From: Pavlovales sp. CCMP2436
Taxonomy: Eukaryota > Haptophyta > Pavlovophyceae > Pavlovales
Direction of reading: 5' to 3'
Assembly: GCA_026770615.1 (NCBI GenBank)
Contig: MU631394.1
Coordinates: forward strand, 169,033 to 182,967
DNA length: 13,935 nucleotides
Position 1 is the first letter of the stretch, and each line of letters opens with the position of its first letter. Positions 1-7,289 of the stretch are shown in pieces. The notes under the pieces were generated by a model. It was not told where the DNA came from. It did not search any database and saw only the letters and a list, made by a program, of their open reading frames with translations. The position numbers and the translations under genes are program-made.

Positions 1-82
1 CACGCAGCAGGCAATGAGCGACGCAGCGCTCAGACCAGCAAAACATTCAGAACAGTCAGACGCCAGCTTGAATCCCTATCAG

Positions 83-83
<1 letters not shown>
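1..83. other. Window-edge sequence with a short motif seen again at 4523
   Basis: No gene is visible. The stretch AGCTTGAATCCCTATCAGTA at 66-85 recurs, slightly changed, at 4523-4545 just before an L repeat copy. The two sites may therefore be the same flank or the outer part of a dispersed repeat. Nothing else in this stretch is recognised. Confidence 0.4.
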
Positions 84-128
<45 letters not shown>

Positions 129-190
129 TATGTATATATATACACTATGTATATATATATATATGTATATATGTATATATATATATATAT
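84..190. repeat. AT dinucleotide microsatellite with an internal TATACACTATGTA duplication
   Basis: The run is almost pure alternating A and T. It is interrupted by two copies of a CACTATGTA-containing unit near 127-150. It ends directly at the conserved start of an R repeat copy at 191. Open frames across it are simple translations of the repeat and are not genes. Confidence 0.95.
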
Positions 191-352
191 AGCGGCTCAG
201 CATGGTTCAACAGGTGTTGTTCACTCACTGACTTGGTCGACGTCAGACGTTAATCCTGGCAGCAGGGATGGTGGTGGTAGAGGTGAGGTTGGTGGTGAAC
301 TCGTAGCGATTGCCACATGTCCCCCCCCCTCCCCCTCCCCACACACATATAT
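191..352 (+). repeat. Dispersed repeat R, copy 1
   Basis: The copy starts AGCGGCTCAGCATGGTTCAA immediately after the AT tract. The same start occurs at 4894 on the plus strand, 8477 on the minus strand and 8860 on the plus strand. The next 50 bases, with the motifs TTGGTCGACGTCAGACG and TGTTCACTCACTG, are shared with the 4894 and 8477 copies. The distal part (259-352: a GGTGGTAGAGGTGAGGTTGG-like stretch, then C runs and CACACA) matches 5418-5500. This extent suggests a mobile or formerly mobile element. Its class is not recognised. Confidence 0.8.
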
Positions 353-380
353 ATAATAATGATGACCGTATTTGCCGTTT

Positions 381-1068
381 ACAATCATAGACGGGCATTA
401 AGAAAGCTGGACATTAAGAAACTGGGCATCAATGTTGTTGGGAGAAAGTGAAGACACTGGGCCTCAAATAGCGAGTACCTAAAAAACGAAGAAAAAAGTA
501 TTAGCCTCAAAATTTTGCGGTTTTCTTATCATTTAAAGAGTGGATTTATAGGGGCCGGCGGTCTTGCAGGGTAGAGTACTTAGTCCTTAAACCCTTGTCC
601 AAGTCTTGCCCCTCTTGCCCATGCCCTAGCCCTTGCACTGTCCCTGTCCCTGGTCCTTCGTAATAACCTACGTGGGGCTAGGCTTTCCCTAGGGGCGGAC
701 GTACGGTTAGAAAATCACACCTTGAGCAATTAAGAAATAACAGACACGGGGACTTAAGAAACTGAGCCTCACTGCCGGTCAGCTACAGGGGATCGCAGGC
801 AATAAGAACGGCGCTTTTTGAGGCTGAGGCTGAGTTTCTTAGCGAGTTACATACAAACAATTGTTAAATTTTGATTAAAATTATTATTGAATGGCAAAAA
901 AGCGAGGCTCAGTTTCTTAACACGACGGTTTCTTATTGCCCGCGATCCCCTGTAGAGCCAGAGCAGCAATTCAGAAACGGGGCCTCACTGCCACTGGGTG
1001 CCTAAGAATCCCTAAGAAACTGGGCCTCACTCGGATTTCCAGCTTTCTTAATGCCCGTCCATGACTGT
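381..1068. mobile_element. Foldback/MITE-like element with nested inverted repeats
   Basis: The ends are inverted repeats of about 31 bp: 381-411 against 1038-1068, two mismatches by eye, core ACGGGCATTAAGAAAGCTGG. Inside is a second inverted pair of 26 bp, 783-808 against 930-955, with one mismatch. A short motif of the type TTAAGAAACTGGGCCTCACT recurs at about 414, 752, 969 and 1012 on the plus strand, and in reverse at about 820 and 905. The centre (840-900) is AT-rich. No transposase frame is present, so this fits a non-autonomous foldback element. No target-site duplication could be identified with confidence. Confidence 0.6.
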
Positions 1069-1409
1069 ACGTGTAGGAAATTGAGTGAGGAAAGAAATTT
1101 TATTCAGTAAAGAGGAGGATTGTTGAATTGCCTTGTCCAGCCGGCTAGAGACCCCAAATGGGGAATCGTGGCCGGGGGAAGGAGATAACAGCCGCCCTCG
1201 TCAAAAGGGGCAGGCTCGGCGAGCTGCACACAGCGCTCGTCATTCTTAAGTTTTCCATATAAATGAAGGGGGGGGGTCTGGCTGGCGGTGTGACAAATCA
1301 TCAAGCTTGATCTAAGCGCTCCGAAGCAGCCTCCGAACAAGCTACGCCGAAGTATGGTATCGTGTACGCCTTCGGGCTGCAAGTCGGGGGGACGTTAAGA
1401 GGTCCAGGA
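1069..1409. other. Intergenic stretch with a decayed L repeat copy (1275-1357)
   Basis: There is no convincing gene. The 92-residue minus-strand open frame here has no recognisable domain and overlaps repeat DNA. From about 1275 to 1357 the sequence lines up with the L repeat at 4564-4652, sharing CTGGCTGGCGG, TAAGCGCTCCGA and GCTACGCCGAAGT in the same order and orientation, but with many substitutions and a few deletions. It is thus an old copy. Confidence 0.55.
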
Positions 1410-1447
1410 GGAAGGTGTGATGGGTGTGCACACGCATCACACCTTCC
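1410..1447. promoter_or_regulatory. Perfect 13-bp inverted repeat upstream of the SLC4 gene
   Basis: The arms GGAAGGTGTGATG (1410-1422) and CATCACACCTTCC (1435-1447) pair perfectly. The 12-base loop contains the perfect palindrome GTGTGCACAC (1424-1433), so a cruciform with a second hairpin is possible. The site lies about 215 bases before the chosen start codon. A regulatory role is inferred only from position and symmetry. Confidence 0.35.
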
Positions 1448-1660
1448 CACATCGACTTCATTTCAGAAGGGGTTTGAACCGGTGTGGACTACTTGTGGAC
1501 CAAATGATGACGAAACCCTTCCTTTCTATTATTGAAATTAATCGAAAACGTTCACACAACTTGTGGTGTCTTTTACAAACCCGACGCGTTCACACCTTCG
1601 AGATTTGGTGACGCGGGATACAAGAAGACCGCTCCAAGCTCATTAGCGCGCGGCTCAATC

Positions 1661-4235
1661 ATGCCGTACGCGGACGTCGAGGTCCACGTGGACGATGAGA
1701 AGTCCGCGCCCACGGCCCCTCACGACCTCAACAACGAGAGCTTGCCCCCCTCGAACAACGCGCCGGTGCACAGTCCGCCGGCGCGCCGCATCGACATCCT
1801 CCCGCCGCTCAGGTCGGCCGTGCCGGTGCAGCGCATGCCGCCGACCTCCATGGGCCGCCACGAGTTCTCGATTAAGGGCATGCCGCTCGACCACGCCATG
1901 CGGCCCGGCGAGGACGATGACGACCTCGAGGGCAAGCCGCTCCCCGCCACCTTGGAGGACGATGACATCCCGTTGGGGGCCGCCGAGCCGAGCGACGGCC
2001 TCCCCGGGCCGTTGGTGTACCACCGGATGCCGGGCAAGGGCCTATGGATCGACATCAGACGCCGCTCGCGCTACTACCGCACCGACTGGACGGACGCCTT
2101 CCTCTCGGAGAACCTCTCCATCGTCATCTCGGTCAGTAACTAAGCCCCCTGCCCGCTACCCGCTGCCCACTGCCGGCTACCCCACGCCCGCTCACTCTCG
2201 CTCGCACACGTTCGCTTGCTCTCCTCTCCCTGACTATCTGGCCCCACTGTCTGCCCCCCACTTTCTCCTCTACGCTACCCCACGCCCGCTCTCATTCGCA
2301 CACTCTCGCTCTCTCTCCTCTCCCTGACTGTCTGCCCCTCCACCCCCCTCTTCTCCCCGACATTCGCAGACCGTCCTCTTCATGCTGTTCGCATGCCTTG
2401 CTCCCGCGCTCGCCTTCGGCTCGATTTACGAGACGGTCACCAAGGGCCAGATCGGCATCATGGAGACACTCCTCGCCACAGGTGTATGCGGCGTGATCAA
2501 CGCATTCGTCTCGGGCCAGCCACTCACCATCCAAGGCCCCACCGGCCCCGAGCTCGCCTACCTCTCGATGCTCATCGGCCTGTGTGGCTCGCTCAACCTC
2601 GAGTTCATGCCGGCCAAGTTCTGGGCGGGCATGTGGCAGTCGCTCTACTGCGTCATCTACACGCTGCTGCACGCCTGCAGCCTCATCTCCAAGGTGACGC
2701 GCTTCACCGAGGAGATCTTCTCGGCGATGATCACCATGATCGAGATTGTGGCCGCCGGCACCAACATCGTCAACGTCTTCATCAACCCAACGGTCAGCAT
2801 CGGTCAGCGCTCGCCTCGCTACCTCCGCGCGCGCCCACGCGCGCCCCCCTCCGCGGTGCCCTCGCGCGCGCGCCGCCCAGTTGCACGCCGCTCACACGCC
2901 GCCTGCCCGCCTCGCAGGTGCCAAGCTCTGGACGCTCATCATCGTGTCGCTCACGTACGTGATGTCCGTCAAGTTCCGCGAGCTGCGCACCAGCGACTGG
3001 CTCAACGCCAGCCTGCGCAAGCAGCTGTCCAACTACGGAGTCAGCATCACCATCATCTCGCTGACCATCCTCTCCTCGCTGCTCACGCCAGTCCTCGGCG
3101 TCTTCGACCTGCGCTACCTCAACGTACCCACCATCATCCAGCCGACGTGGGTAGACCCGACGACTGGCACGGCGCGCGCGTGGGTGATCAAGGCCGCTGG
3201 CTACGAGAGGCCCTTTCCCGCCTGGGGCATCTTCCTGATGCTCCTCCCCGCCATCGGCGGCTGCTTGCTTGGATACCTAGGTGCGCCAAGAGCTACCTGC
3301 TCAATGTGTTGATGACTGTCTGCTCTGACTGTCCGACCCCGCCCTCTGCCCACGCCCCGCTCCGCAGAGCCCTCGCCCCTGCGAGCGAGCAGCACACGCT
3401 CTGACGGTCTGCCCCAATCCCCTACCCTGTGCGCAGACCAGAACCTGACGGAGGTGCTCGTGAACCGCAAGGACCGCATGTTCAAGAAGCTGCCTGCCTA
3501 CCACCTTTCCAACATGGTCGTGGGGCTCGTGCTCTATCCGTTCTGCGCGATCCTTGGGCTTCCCGCCGGCCACCCGGCCACCGTTCGCTCGCTCGCGCAC
3601 GTGATGGCGGTGACCTCCACCGTGACCGTGCCACTGCCCGACGGCAAGGGCACCACTGTGCGCGTGATCGGCGTGGCCGAGCAGCGCGTCACGCACCTTG
3701 CCATCCACATCCTCATCCTCATCTGCCTCACCGCTGGCTCCGTCCTCCGCTACGTACACCGCCCACCCCCACCGCCCGCATTTTTTTATATGTATATATA
3801 TATATATATACTCACCACGCCCCTCCGCGCTTGCAGTCGCGCGCTCGCCGCCCAGTCGAACGCCGCTCACACGCCCGCCCGCCCGCCCTCTCCCCTGCCC
3901 CCCCACAGGTTCCGCAACCGATTATTATCGGCGTGTTCCTCTACCTCGGCATCGCAAGCATCCGCGGCAACCAGATGTTCGACCGCCTGTTCGTGCTCTT
4001 TACCTTCGAGCGCGAGCGCTGGCCCACCTACTATTACGTGCAGGACGTCGACAGGCGCGAGATGACGCGCTTCACCCTCTTGCAGGCTGGGATCGTGTGC
4101 ACCCTCGTGGCCATCTCGCGCGTCTCGCAGATCGCGATCGTCTTCCCTTTCCTGATGGCGACGATGGTCCCGGTGCGCCTCTACCTGATCCCAAAATTCT
4201 TCAGCAAGGAGGCCATCGATGTCCTCGACCGCTAG
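1661..4235 (+). CDS. SLC4-family bicarbonate/anion (or borate) transporter, five exons
   Basis: This is a multi-pass membrane transporter of the SLC4 family, whose members exchange or cotransport bicarbonate, chloride, sodium or borate. Proposed exons are 1661-2131, 2370-2802, 2918-3280, 3437-3753 and 3909-4235, giving 636 residues with consistent phases. Hallmarks seen: a YYRTDWTDAF pre-membrane motif near residue 140; GQPLTIQGPTGP at 206-217 (transmembrane helix 3 region); TRFTEEIF at 267-274; DQNLTEVLVNRKD at 423-435; GLPAGHPATVRSLAHV at 463-477; EQRVTHL at 504-510; PIIIGVFLYLGIASIRGNQM at 532-551. The C-terminal end FPFLMATMVP and ending near IDVLD are family-typical. The N-terminal region is only about 140 residues, acidic and proline-rich, shorter than the 350-400 of animal SLC4 proteins and nearer to BOR-type lengths. 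Asp423 matches the aspartate of Na-coupled and BOR members rather than the glutamate of band 3. The ATG at 1661 was chosen because GC-rich coding starts there; an in-frame ATG at 1532 would add 43 residues. Exact substrate and membrane are unknown. Confidence 0.9.
2132..2369 (+). other. SLC4 gene intron 1 (phase 0)
   Basis: The donor is GTCAGT and the acceptor is CATTCGCAG. The intron joins ...LSIVIS to TVLFMLF..., restoring helix 1. It contains an imperfect direct duplication: CTACCCCACGCCCGCTC near 2177 and again near 2274, each followed by CTCTCCTCTCCCTGACT and a CTGCCCC-type stretch. The intron is strongly pyrimidine-rich. Confidence 0.9.
2803..2917 (+). other. SLC4 gene intron 2 (phase 1)
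   Basis: The donor is G/GTCAGCGC and the acceptor is GCCTCGCAG. Splicing here rebuilds a glycine codon (residue 302) and keeps the SLC4 frame. The nearby donor-like GTCAGC at 2793 would put exon 3 out of frame and is rejected. The intron shares a block of about 40 bases with intron 4. Confidence 0.85.
3281..3436 (+). other. SLC4 gene intron 3 (phase 1)
   Basis: The donor is G/GTGCGC and the acceptor is GTGCGCAG. It splits the codon of Asp423, which opens the conserved DQNLTE motif. An internal CTCCGCAG near 3367 could act as an alternative acceptor, but would not give the family motif. The intron carries CTGACTGTC-type repeats also seen in intron 1. Confidence 0.85.
3754..3908 (+). other. 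SLC4 gene intron 4 (phase 0)
   Basis: The donor is TAC/GTACAC and the acceptor is CCCCACAG. It joins SVLRY to VPQPIIIGVF, matching the family order. It holds a T run followed by a TATATA microsatellite (3781-3811) and, at about 3835-3880, a block shared with intron 2. Confidence 0.85.
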
Positions 4236-4549
4236 TCGGGCAGCACCTCTTCGATCTTGTTCGGCAAGAGGCCATCGAAATTTCGCGTCATGTTCCTCTC
4301 CCCTAGCCAGCGGCTTCACTGCCCGCTCAACTTCCTCCCCCCTCGACGAGTGGCCTCCATCGTCGCTTCCCGCCTGTCAGCTATCATATTCATCACATCC
4401 ACCCCCGTCGGAGATTGCGGTCCCCCAGTGTCAGTGTTGCATGTCTATTTAAAAATCTATGAAAACGTCCGTCTGTCAATCTGTAACTCATATGCACAGT
4501 CACACGTGTATAATAATTCATAGCTTGAATCCCTTTCATCAGTCATAGT
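4236..4549 (+). other. Presumed 3' untranslated and intergenic region after the SLC4 gene
   Basis: There is no gene. The short stretch AAGAGGCCATCGAA near 4265 partly repeats the coding sequence AAGGAGGCCATCGA near 4205, suggesting a local duplication around the stop codon. The region turns AT-rich after about 4440. A transcript end is expected here, but no poly(A) signal could be assigned. The stretch at 4523-4545 repeats one near the window start. Confidence 0.5.
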
Positions 4550-4893
4550 TATACTAATGTAGGGTGGTTCGGGCTGGCGGTACGTTTCAAGTTCAGGCCA
4601 GGCTGATCTTAGCGCTCCGACGCAGGCTCCTACGCGCTACGCCGAAGTGCGGAGCTGGTAGAAGTGGTGGATAATGAGGAAGCCGAAAACAAAGCGCTGG
4701 AGTCGCTGCGCAACGCGAGGCCGACCGACAGTGCGCGAGCAAGCGAGTCCATTGGTGATCCCAGCGGTGACGTATCGCTGGGAAGCGATGGGGTTTTGAA
4801 TGTCGAGAACTCGTTTGCGCGTGCTGGGCGCGGGCCGCAGCGCGGGGGCGCGGTGGAAGGACTGGTTGAAGAGGGAGCCGAAGGACATATAAT
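4550..4893 (+). repeat. Dispersed repeat L, copy A, with linker to R copy 2
   Basis: The copy starts TATACTAATGTAGGGTGGTT. Its first about 125 bases are present in reverse at 8881-9002. Its first about 278 bases are present in the same orientation at 13661-13935. The open frame on the plus strand beginning near 4664 (an acidic stretch with EEAENKALESLRN) and the opposing minus-strand frames are of similar length, so neither can be called coding. The high similarity of the 13661 copy suggests recent spread or duplication. Confidence 0.8.
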
Positions 4894-5500
4894 GATAGCG
4901 GCTCAGCATGGTTCAACAGGTGGTACTCACTCAGTGGCTTGGTCAACGTCAGACATCAGTGATAGTCCCCAGGGGTCAAAATCCGAATTAGTGGCCAGTC
5001 CGGGAGAAAAATCGGAAAAAGTACGGTGAAAATCCTCTTGAGCAAGTCAGAAACCGGAAGTGGTGCCGCGGAGTTAGTTGCAGATTCGTGACTGGGGCAG
5101 TTAGTTGCAGATTCGTGACTGGGGCACCGCCCCAGTCACGAATCTGCAACTAACTCCGCGGCACCACTTCGGGAACCATGCCTTTCTTTTCGCTTCCGAA
5201 CGCTGAGAATCGGAAATGTTAACACGAAGTATGTTGTCGACCCTAGAGGCACCTGAGAGGCACACGAAGTGGGCTCCGACCGTCGAGGAGGGCTCTATTC
5301 GACATCAGCTATCGACACTTAGACGCAGGGGTGATCAATGTCTACTTCTTCGTCCCGGCCACCACATTTCCCCCTCCCCAGTGCGGAATCGCGCCAATAA
5401 TTCGGATTCCGACCCCCAGGTAGCAGGAGTGGTAGAGGTGAAGTTGATGAAATTGGCAAAGTCGTAGCAGATGGCACAGGTCCTCCCCCCACACACACAA
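4894..5500 (+). repeat. Dispersed repeat R, copy 2, apparently interrupted by about 450 bases
   Basis: The beginning (4894-4960) matches R copy 1. The distal part at 5418-5500 matches positions 259-352 of R copy 1, including GGTAGAGGTGAAG, CGTAGCAG and the C-run/CACACA end. In copy 1 these two parts are adjacent, so about 450 bases lie between them here. That intervening stretch contains the large hairpin at 5057-5170. Either it is an insertion in this copy or copy 1 lost it. Confidence 0.6.
5057..5170. repeat. Perfect 42-bp inverted repeat with an internal 27-bp tandem duplication
   Basis: Arms 5057-5098 and 5129-5170 are perfectly complementary over 42 bases (outer end GAAGTGGTGCCGCGGAGTTA). 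A 27-base unit at 5072-5098 is repeated exactly at 5099-5125. The right arm can therefore pair with either unit, giving a 27-bp stem with a 3-base loop or a 42-bp stem with a 30-base spacer. Flanks AACC.GGAAG and CTTCGGGAACC extend the symmetry weakly. This is typical of foldback DNA or of a template-switch event. Confidence 0.9.
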
Positions 5501-5715
5501 CGCTCATGTCCATCTAGGTGCATGTGCCCTGTCTGCCGCGGCCGCCGCAATGGTTACGAAGCGCACCGCAATGGGCTCGCGGCATATGTTACTAGACAGT
5601 AGCTAGGCACCTCGCCGGCCTTACCCCAGGGATTTCGCCCAACTGCCGGCTGCCTCGCTCTTATTGGCTCCTGGCATGATTGACCTTAAAACGAGAGCCA
5701 ATGAGAACGATGCAG
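5501..5715. other. Intergenic stretch without a recognisable gene
   Basis: Only a small inverted repeat, ATTGGCTC (5663-5670) against GAGCCAAT (5695-5702), was seen. Open frames here are short and share no family motif. Confidence 0.5.
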
Positions 5716-5786
5716 TAACCGATATCCGTCGGCTGAACGGATTTGTAACCGACATCCGGCGGCCCGACGGATTGTCGGTTACTCTT

Positions 5787-5823
<37 letters not shown>
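5716..5823 (+). mobile_element. Duplicated 30-bp motif followed by a 36-base poly(A) tract, retroposon-like tail
   Basis: Two imperfect copies of GTAACCGATATCCGTCGGCT (5716 and 5747) are followed by TGTCGGTTAC, the reverse complement of their start. Then come 36 uninterrupted A residues (5788-5823). A repeat ending in poly(A) resembles the 3' end of a SINE, LINE or processed transcript inserted on the plus strand. The 5' limit and any target duplication are not clear. Confidence 0.4.
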
Positions 5824-5825
<2 letters not shown>

Positions 5826-5863
5826 TATTCTTCGGCCCGTACAAAGGGGTGGGGGGGGGGAGT

Positions 5864-6103
5864 GTCGGACGGACGGACGGACGGAAAGTTAACTAACTTC
5901 CTAATTAATAAATTCTGGCTCAGCCCAGAGAGAGAGGGGGGGGTCGGACGGACGGACGGACGGAAAGTTAACTAACGTCCTACTTAATAAATTCTGGTCC
6001 GGCCCAGAGAGAGAGGGGGGGTCGGACGGACGGACGGACGGATGGAAAGTTAATTAATTTCCTACTAAACTCCCCTCTCTCTAGGCCGGGCTGAGCCAGA
6101 ATT
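5864..6103. repeat. Tandem array of about 78 bp, three units, last one ending in an inverted segment
   Basis: Units begin GTCGGACGGACGGACGGACG at 5864, 5943 and 6021, giving periods of 79 and 78 bases. Each contains a GGAC tetranucleotide run, an AAGTTAACTAAC-like segment, AATAAATTCTGG and a GAGAGAGGGGG tail. In the third unit the tail is replaced by 6070-6103, which is the reverse complement of the unit-1 end (GAATTCTGGCTCAGCC-type sequence), so the array can fold back on itself. Confidence 0.9.
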
Positions 6104-6321
6104 CAAAACTATGTATTTATTCGCCCAGAAGCCTTTCGCCAGCTTCGCTCCATCTGGAGAGATGGTTGGCTCCTGGCTTTTAAGCGCTCAGCGCTGGTTG
6201 GCTCTCGGAAGAAATCGGTGTTTATCCCTGTGTTCTGGTTGTCTGTCGCTTTTAGGCTGGCGAAATCCCCAGGGCAACCTCCGCCGGAAGCAGTGTGTTT
6301 TGTCAGGGCTTTTTTAGGCGC
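6104..6321. other. Stretch without a recognisable gene
   Basis: Overlapping open frames exist on both strands, but none shows a domain or consistent codon preference. A short palindrome AGCGCTCAGCGCT lies near 6182. Nothing else is supported. Confidence 0.45.
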
Positions 6322-6507
6322 ATTTCGGCCATATCCACCGCATCCCAACCCACACTGGGGCCCAGGAGCGGGGGCCGCACTGCCTCCGCCTCCCGCCACC
6401 CCTGCCCACACTGAACCCTCACACTGAGGTGGGGGCTGCGTCTCCACACCCACACTGGCGCCGACGCCTGCTGTCGGCACCAAAAGATAGAATAAATTCC
6501 TGCCCGG
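6322..6507 (+). repeat. G/C-rich dispersed repeat M, copy 1
   Basis: The segment from ATTTCGGCCATATCCACCGC to AAATTCCTGCCCGG is matched in the same orientation at 13353-13546. Blocks kept intact include CATCCCAACCCACACTGGGG, CCCACACTGAACCCTCACAC and ACTGGCGCCGACGCC. The pair differ by small indels, mainly in C runs. Minus-strand open frames across both copies are repeat translations that differ in frame, so coding is unlikely. Confidence 0.85.
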
Positions 6508-6659
6508 CTTGACATCCGGCTTAACCGTCTAACTATAACCAACGTTCTCCATAATCGAGGCATCATTCTTCCGCCATCGTAGCCCCGCTGCTCTCTGAGC
6601 TGCGCGAGCGTGCAGCTGCAACTGCGCCCCCCGAGGGGGGCGCTGCCTGGCTCGCCACC
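6508..6659. other. Short spacer before the 204-bp tandem array
   Basis: No gene is recognised. It ends with CTCGCCACCATGATG, a eukaryotic-style start context that opens the 209-residue frame described next. Confidence 0.4.
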
Positions 6660-7289
6660 ATGATGTTGCTCTTCGCCACCATGCTATTGCTTCTGTCACG
6701 TGCTGTGATGGGCGCTGTTTCGCGCGGTGGCGAGCAGCACGCGGAGACGCCGCTCAAGGCTACCAAGGCTACGACGACGATGCTGCTTCCTGCGGCCACC
6801 GCAGTGTACGCGCTCGCAGCGGCGCGATGCTGTCCACTCGAGGTACTCGCTGGCACCTCTCGACCACCAGTCTCGCTCGGGTCCTCAACTGGATGTGCGT
6901 CGCGCGCTGCGGTGGGCGCTGCTGCGCGCGGCGGCGGGCCGCACGCGGAGACACGCTGCTCAAGGCTACCAAGGCTACGACGATGCTGCTTCCTGCGGCC
7001 GCCGCAGTGTGCGCGCTCGCAGCGTCGCGATGCTGTCCACTTGAGGTACTCGCTGGCACCTCTCGACCACCCGTCTCGCTCGGGTCCTCAAGTGGATGTG
7101 CGTCGCGCGCTTGCGGTGGGCGCTGCTGCGCGCGGCGGCGGGCCGCACGCGGAGACGCCGCTCAAGGCTACCAAGGCTACGAAGACGATGCTGCTCCCTG
7201 CGGTCCCACTCCTGAGCCTAATCCTATTAGATCCTATGACAAAGGACGCGGCCGCATGGTCACCGTGTGTTCATATTTCCTTCTCCTGA
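6660..7289 (+). CDS. Possible small secreted-type protein over a tandem repeat, doubtful
   Basis: A 209-residue frame starts at a GCCACCATG-type context. Its first 18 or so residues are strongly hydrophobic (MMLLFATMLLLLSRAVMGA), like a signal peptide. The rest is alanine- and arginine-rich and is encoded by a 202-206-bp tandem repeat. Those unit lengths are not multiples of three, so each unit is read in a different frame and the protein does not repeat. That argues against selection on a protein. Antisense frames of similar length exist over the same DNA. No family is recognised. It is listed because the start context and the leader-like segment are notable; it may equally be chance. Confidence 0.2.
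   Translation: MMLLFATMLLLLSRAVMGAVSRGGEQHAETPLKATKATTTMLLPAATAVYALAAARCCPLEVLAGTSRPPVSLGSSTGCASRAAVGAAARGGGPHAETRCSRLPRLRRCCFLRPPQCARSQRRDAVHLRYSLAPLDHPSRSGPQVDVRRALAVGAAARGGGPHAETPLKATKATKTMLLPAVPLLSLILLDPMTKDAAAWSPCVHISFS
6699..7205. repeat. Tandem minisatellite, units of 206 and 202 bp plus partial ends
   Basis: Units start at CTCAAGGCTACCAAGGCTAC at 6753, 6959 and 7161 (the last partial). A partial 3' end of a unit precedes them at 6699-6752. The units are highly similar along their whole length, including CCACTCGAGGTACTCGCTGG-type and GGTGGGCGCTGCTGCGCGCG-type blocks. No similar array is seen elsewhere in the window. Confidence 0.9.

Noticed and set aside
147..356. 69-residue frame rich in Y, I and M
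   Set aside because: It is a translation of the AT microsatellite and the R repeat.
2793..2917. Alternative intron 2 using the donor at 2793
   Set aside because: Splicing there shifts exon 3 out of the SLC4 frame; the donor at 2803 restores it exactly.
4560..4600. tRNA-derived SINE head (GGTTCGGGCTGG resembling a B box)
   Set aside because: There is no matching A box at the right distance and no cloverleaf could be drawn.
6322..6566. Minus-strand protein gene in the M repeat (similar frames at 13310-13651)
   Set aside because: The two copies differ by indels that shift the frame, and the translation is low-complexity; the similarity is repeat DNA, not coding conservation.
5864..7205. CRISPR array
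   Set aside because: The tandem units are adjacent and 78 or about 204 bp long, with no short repeats alternating with unique spacers, and the genome is eukaryotic.
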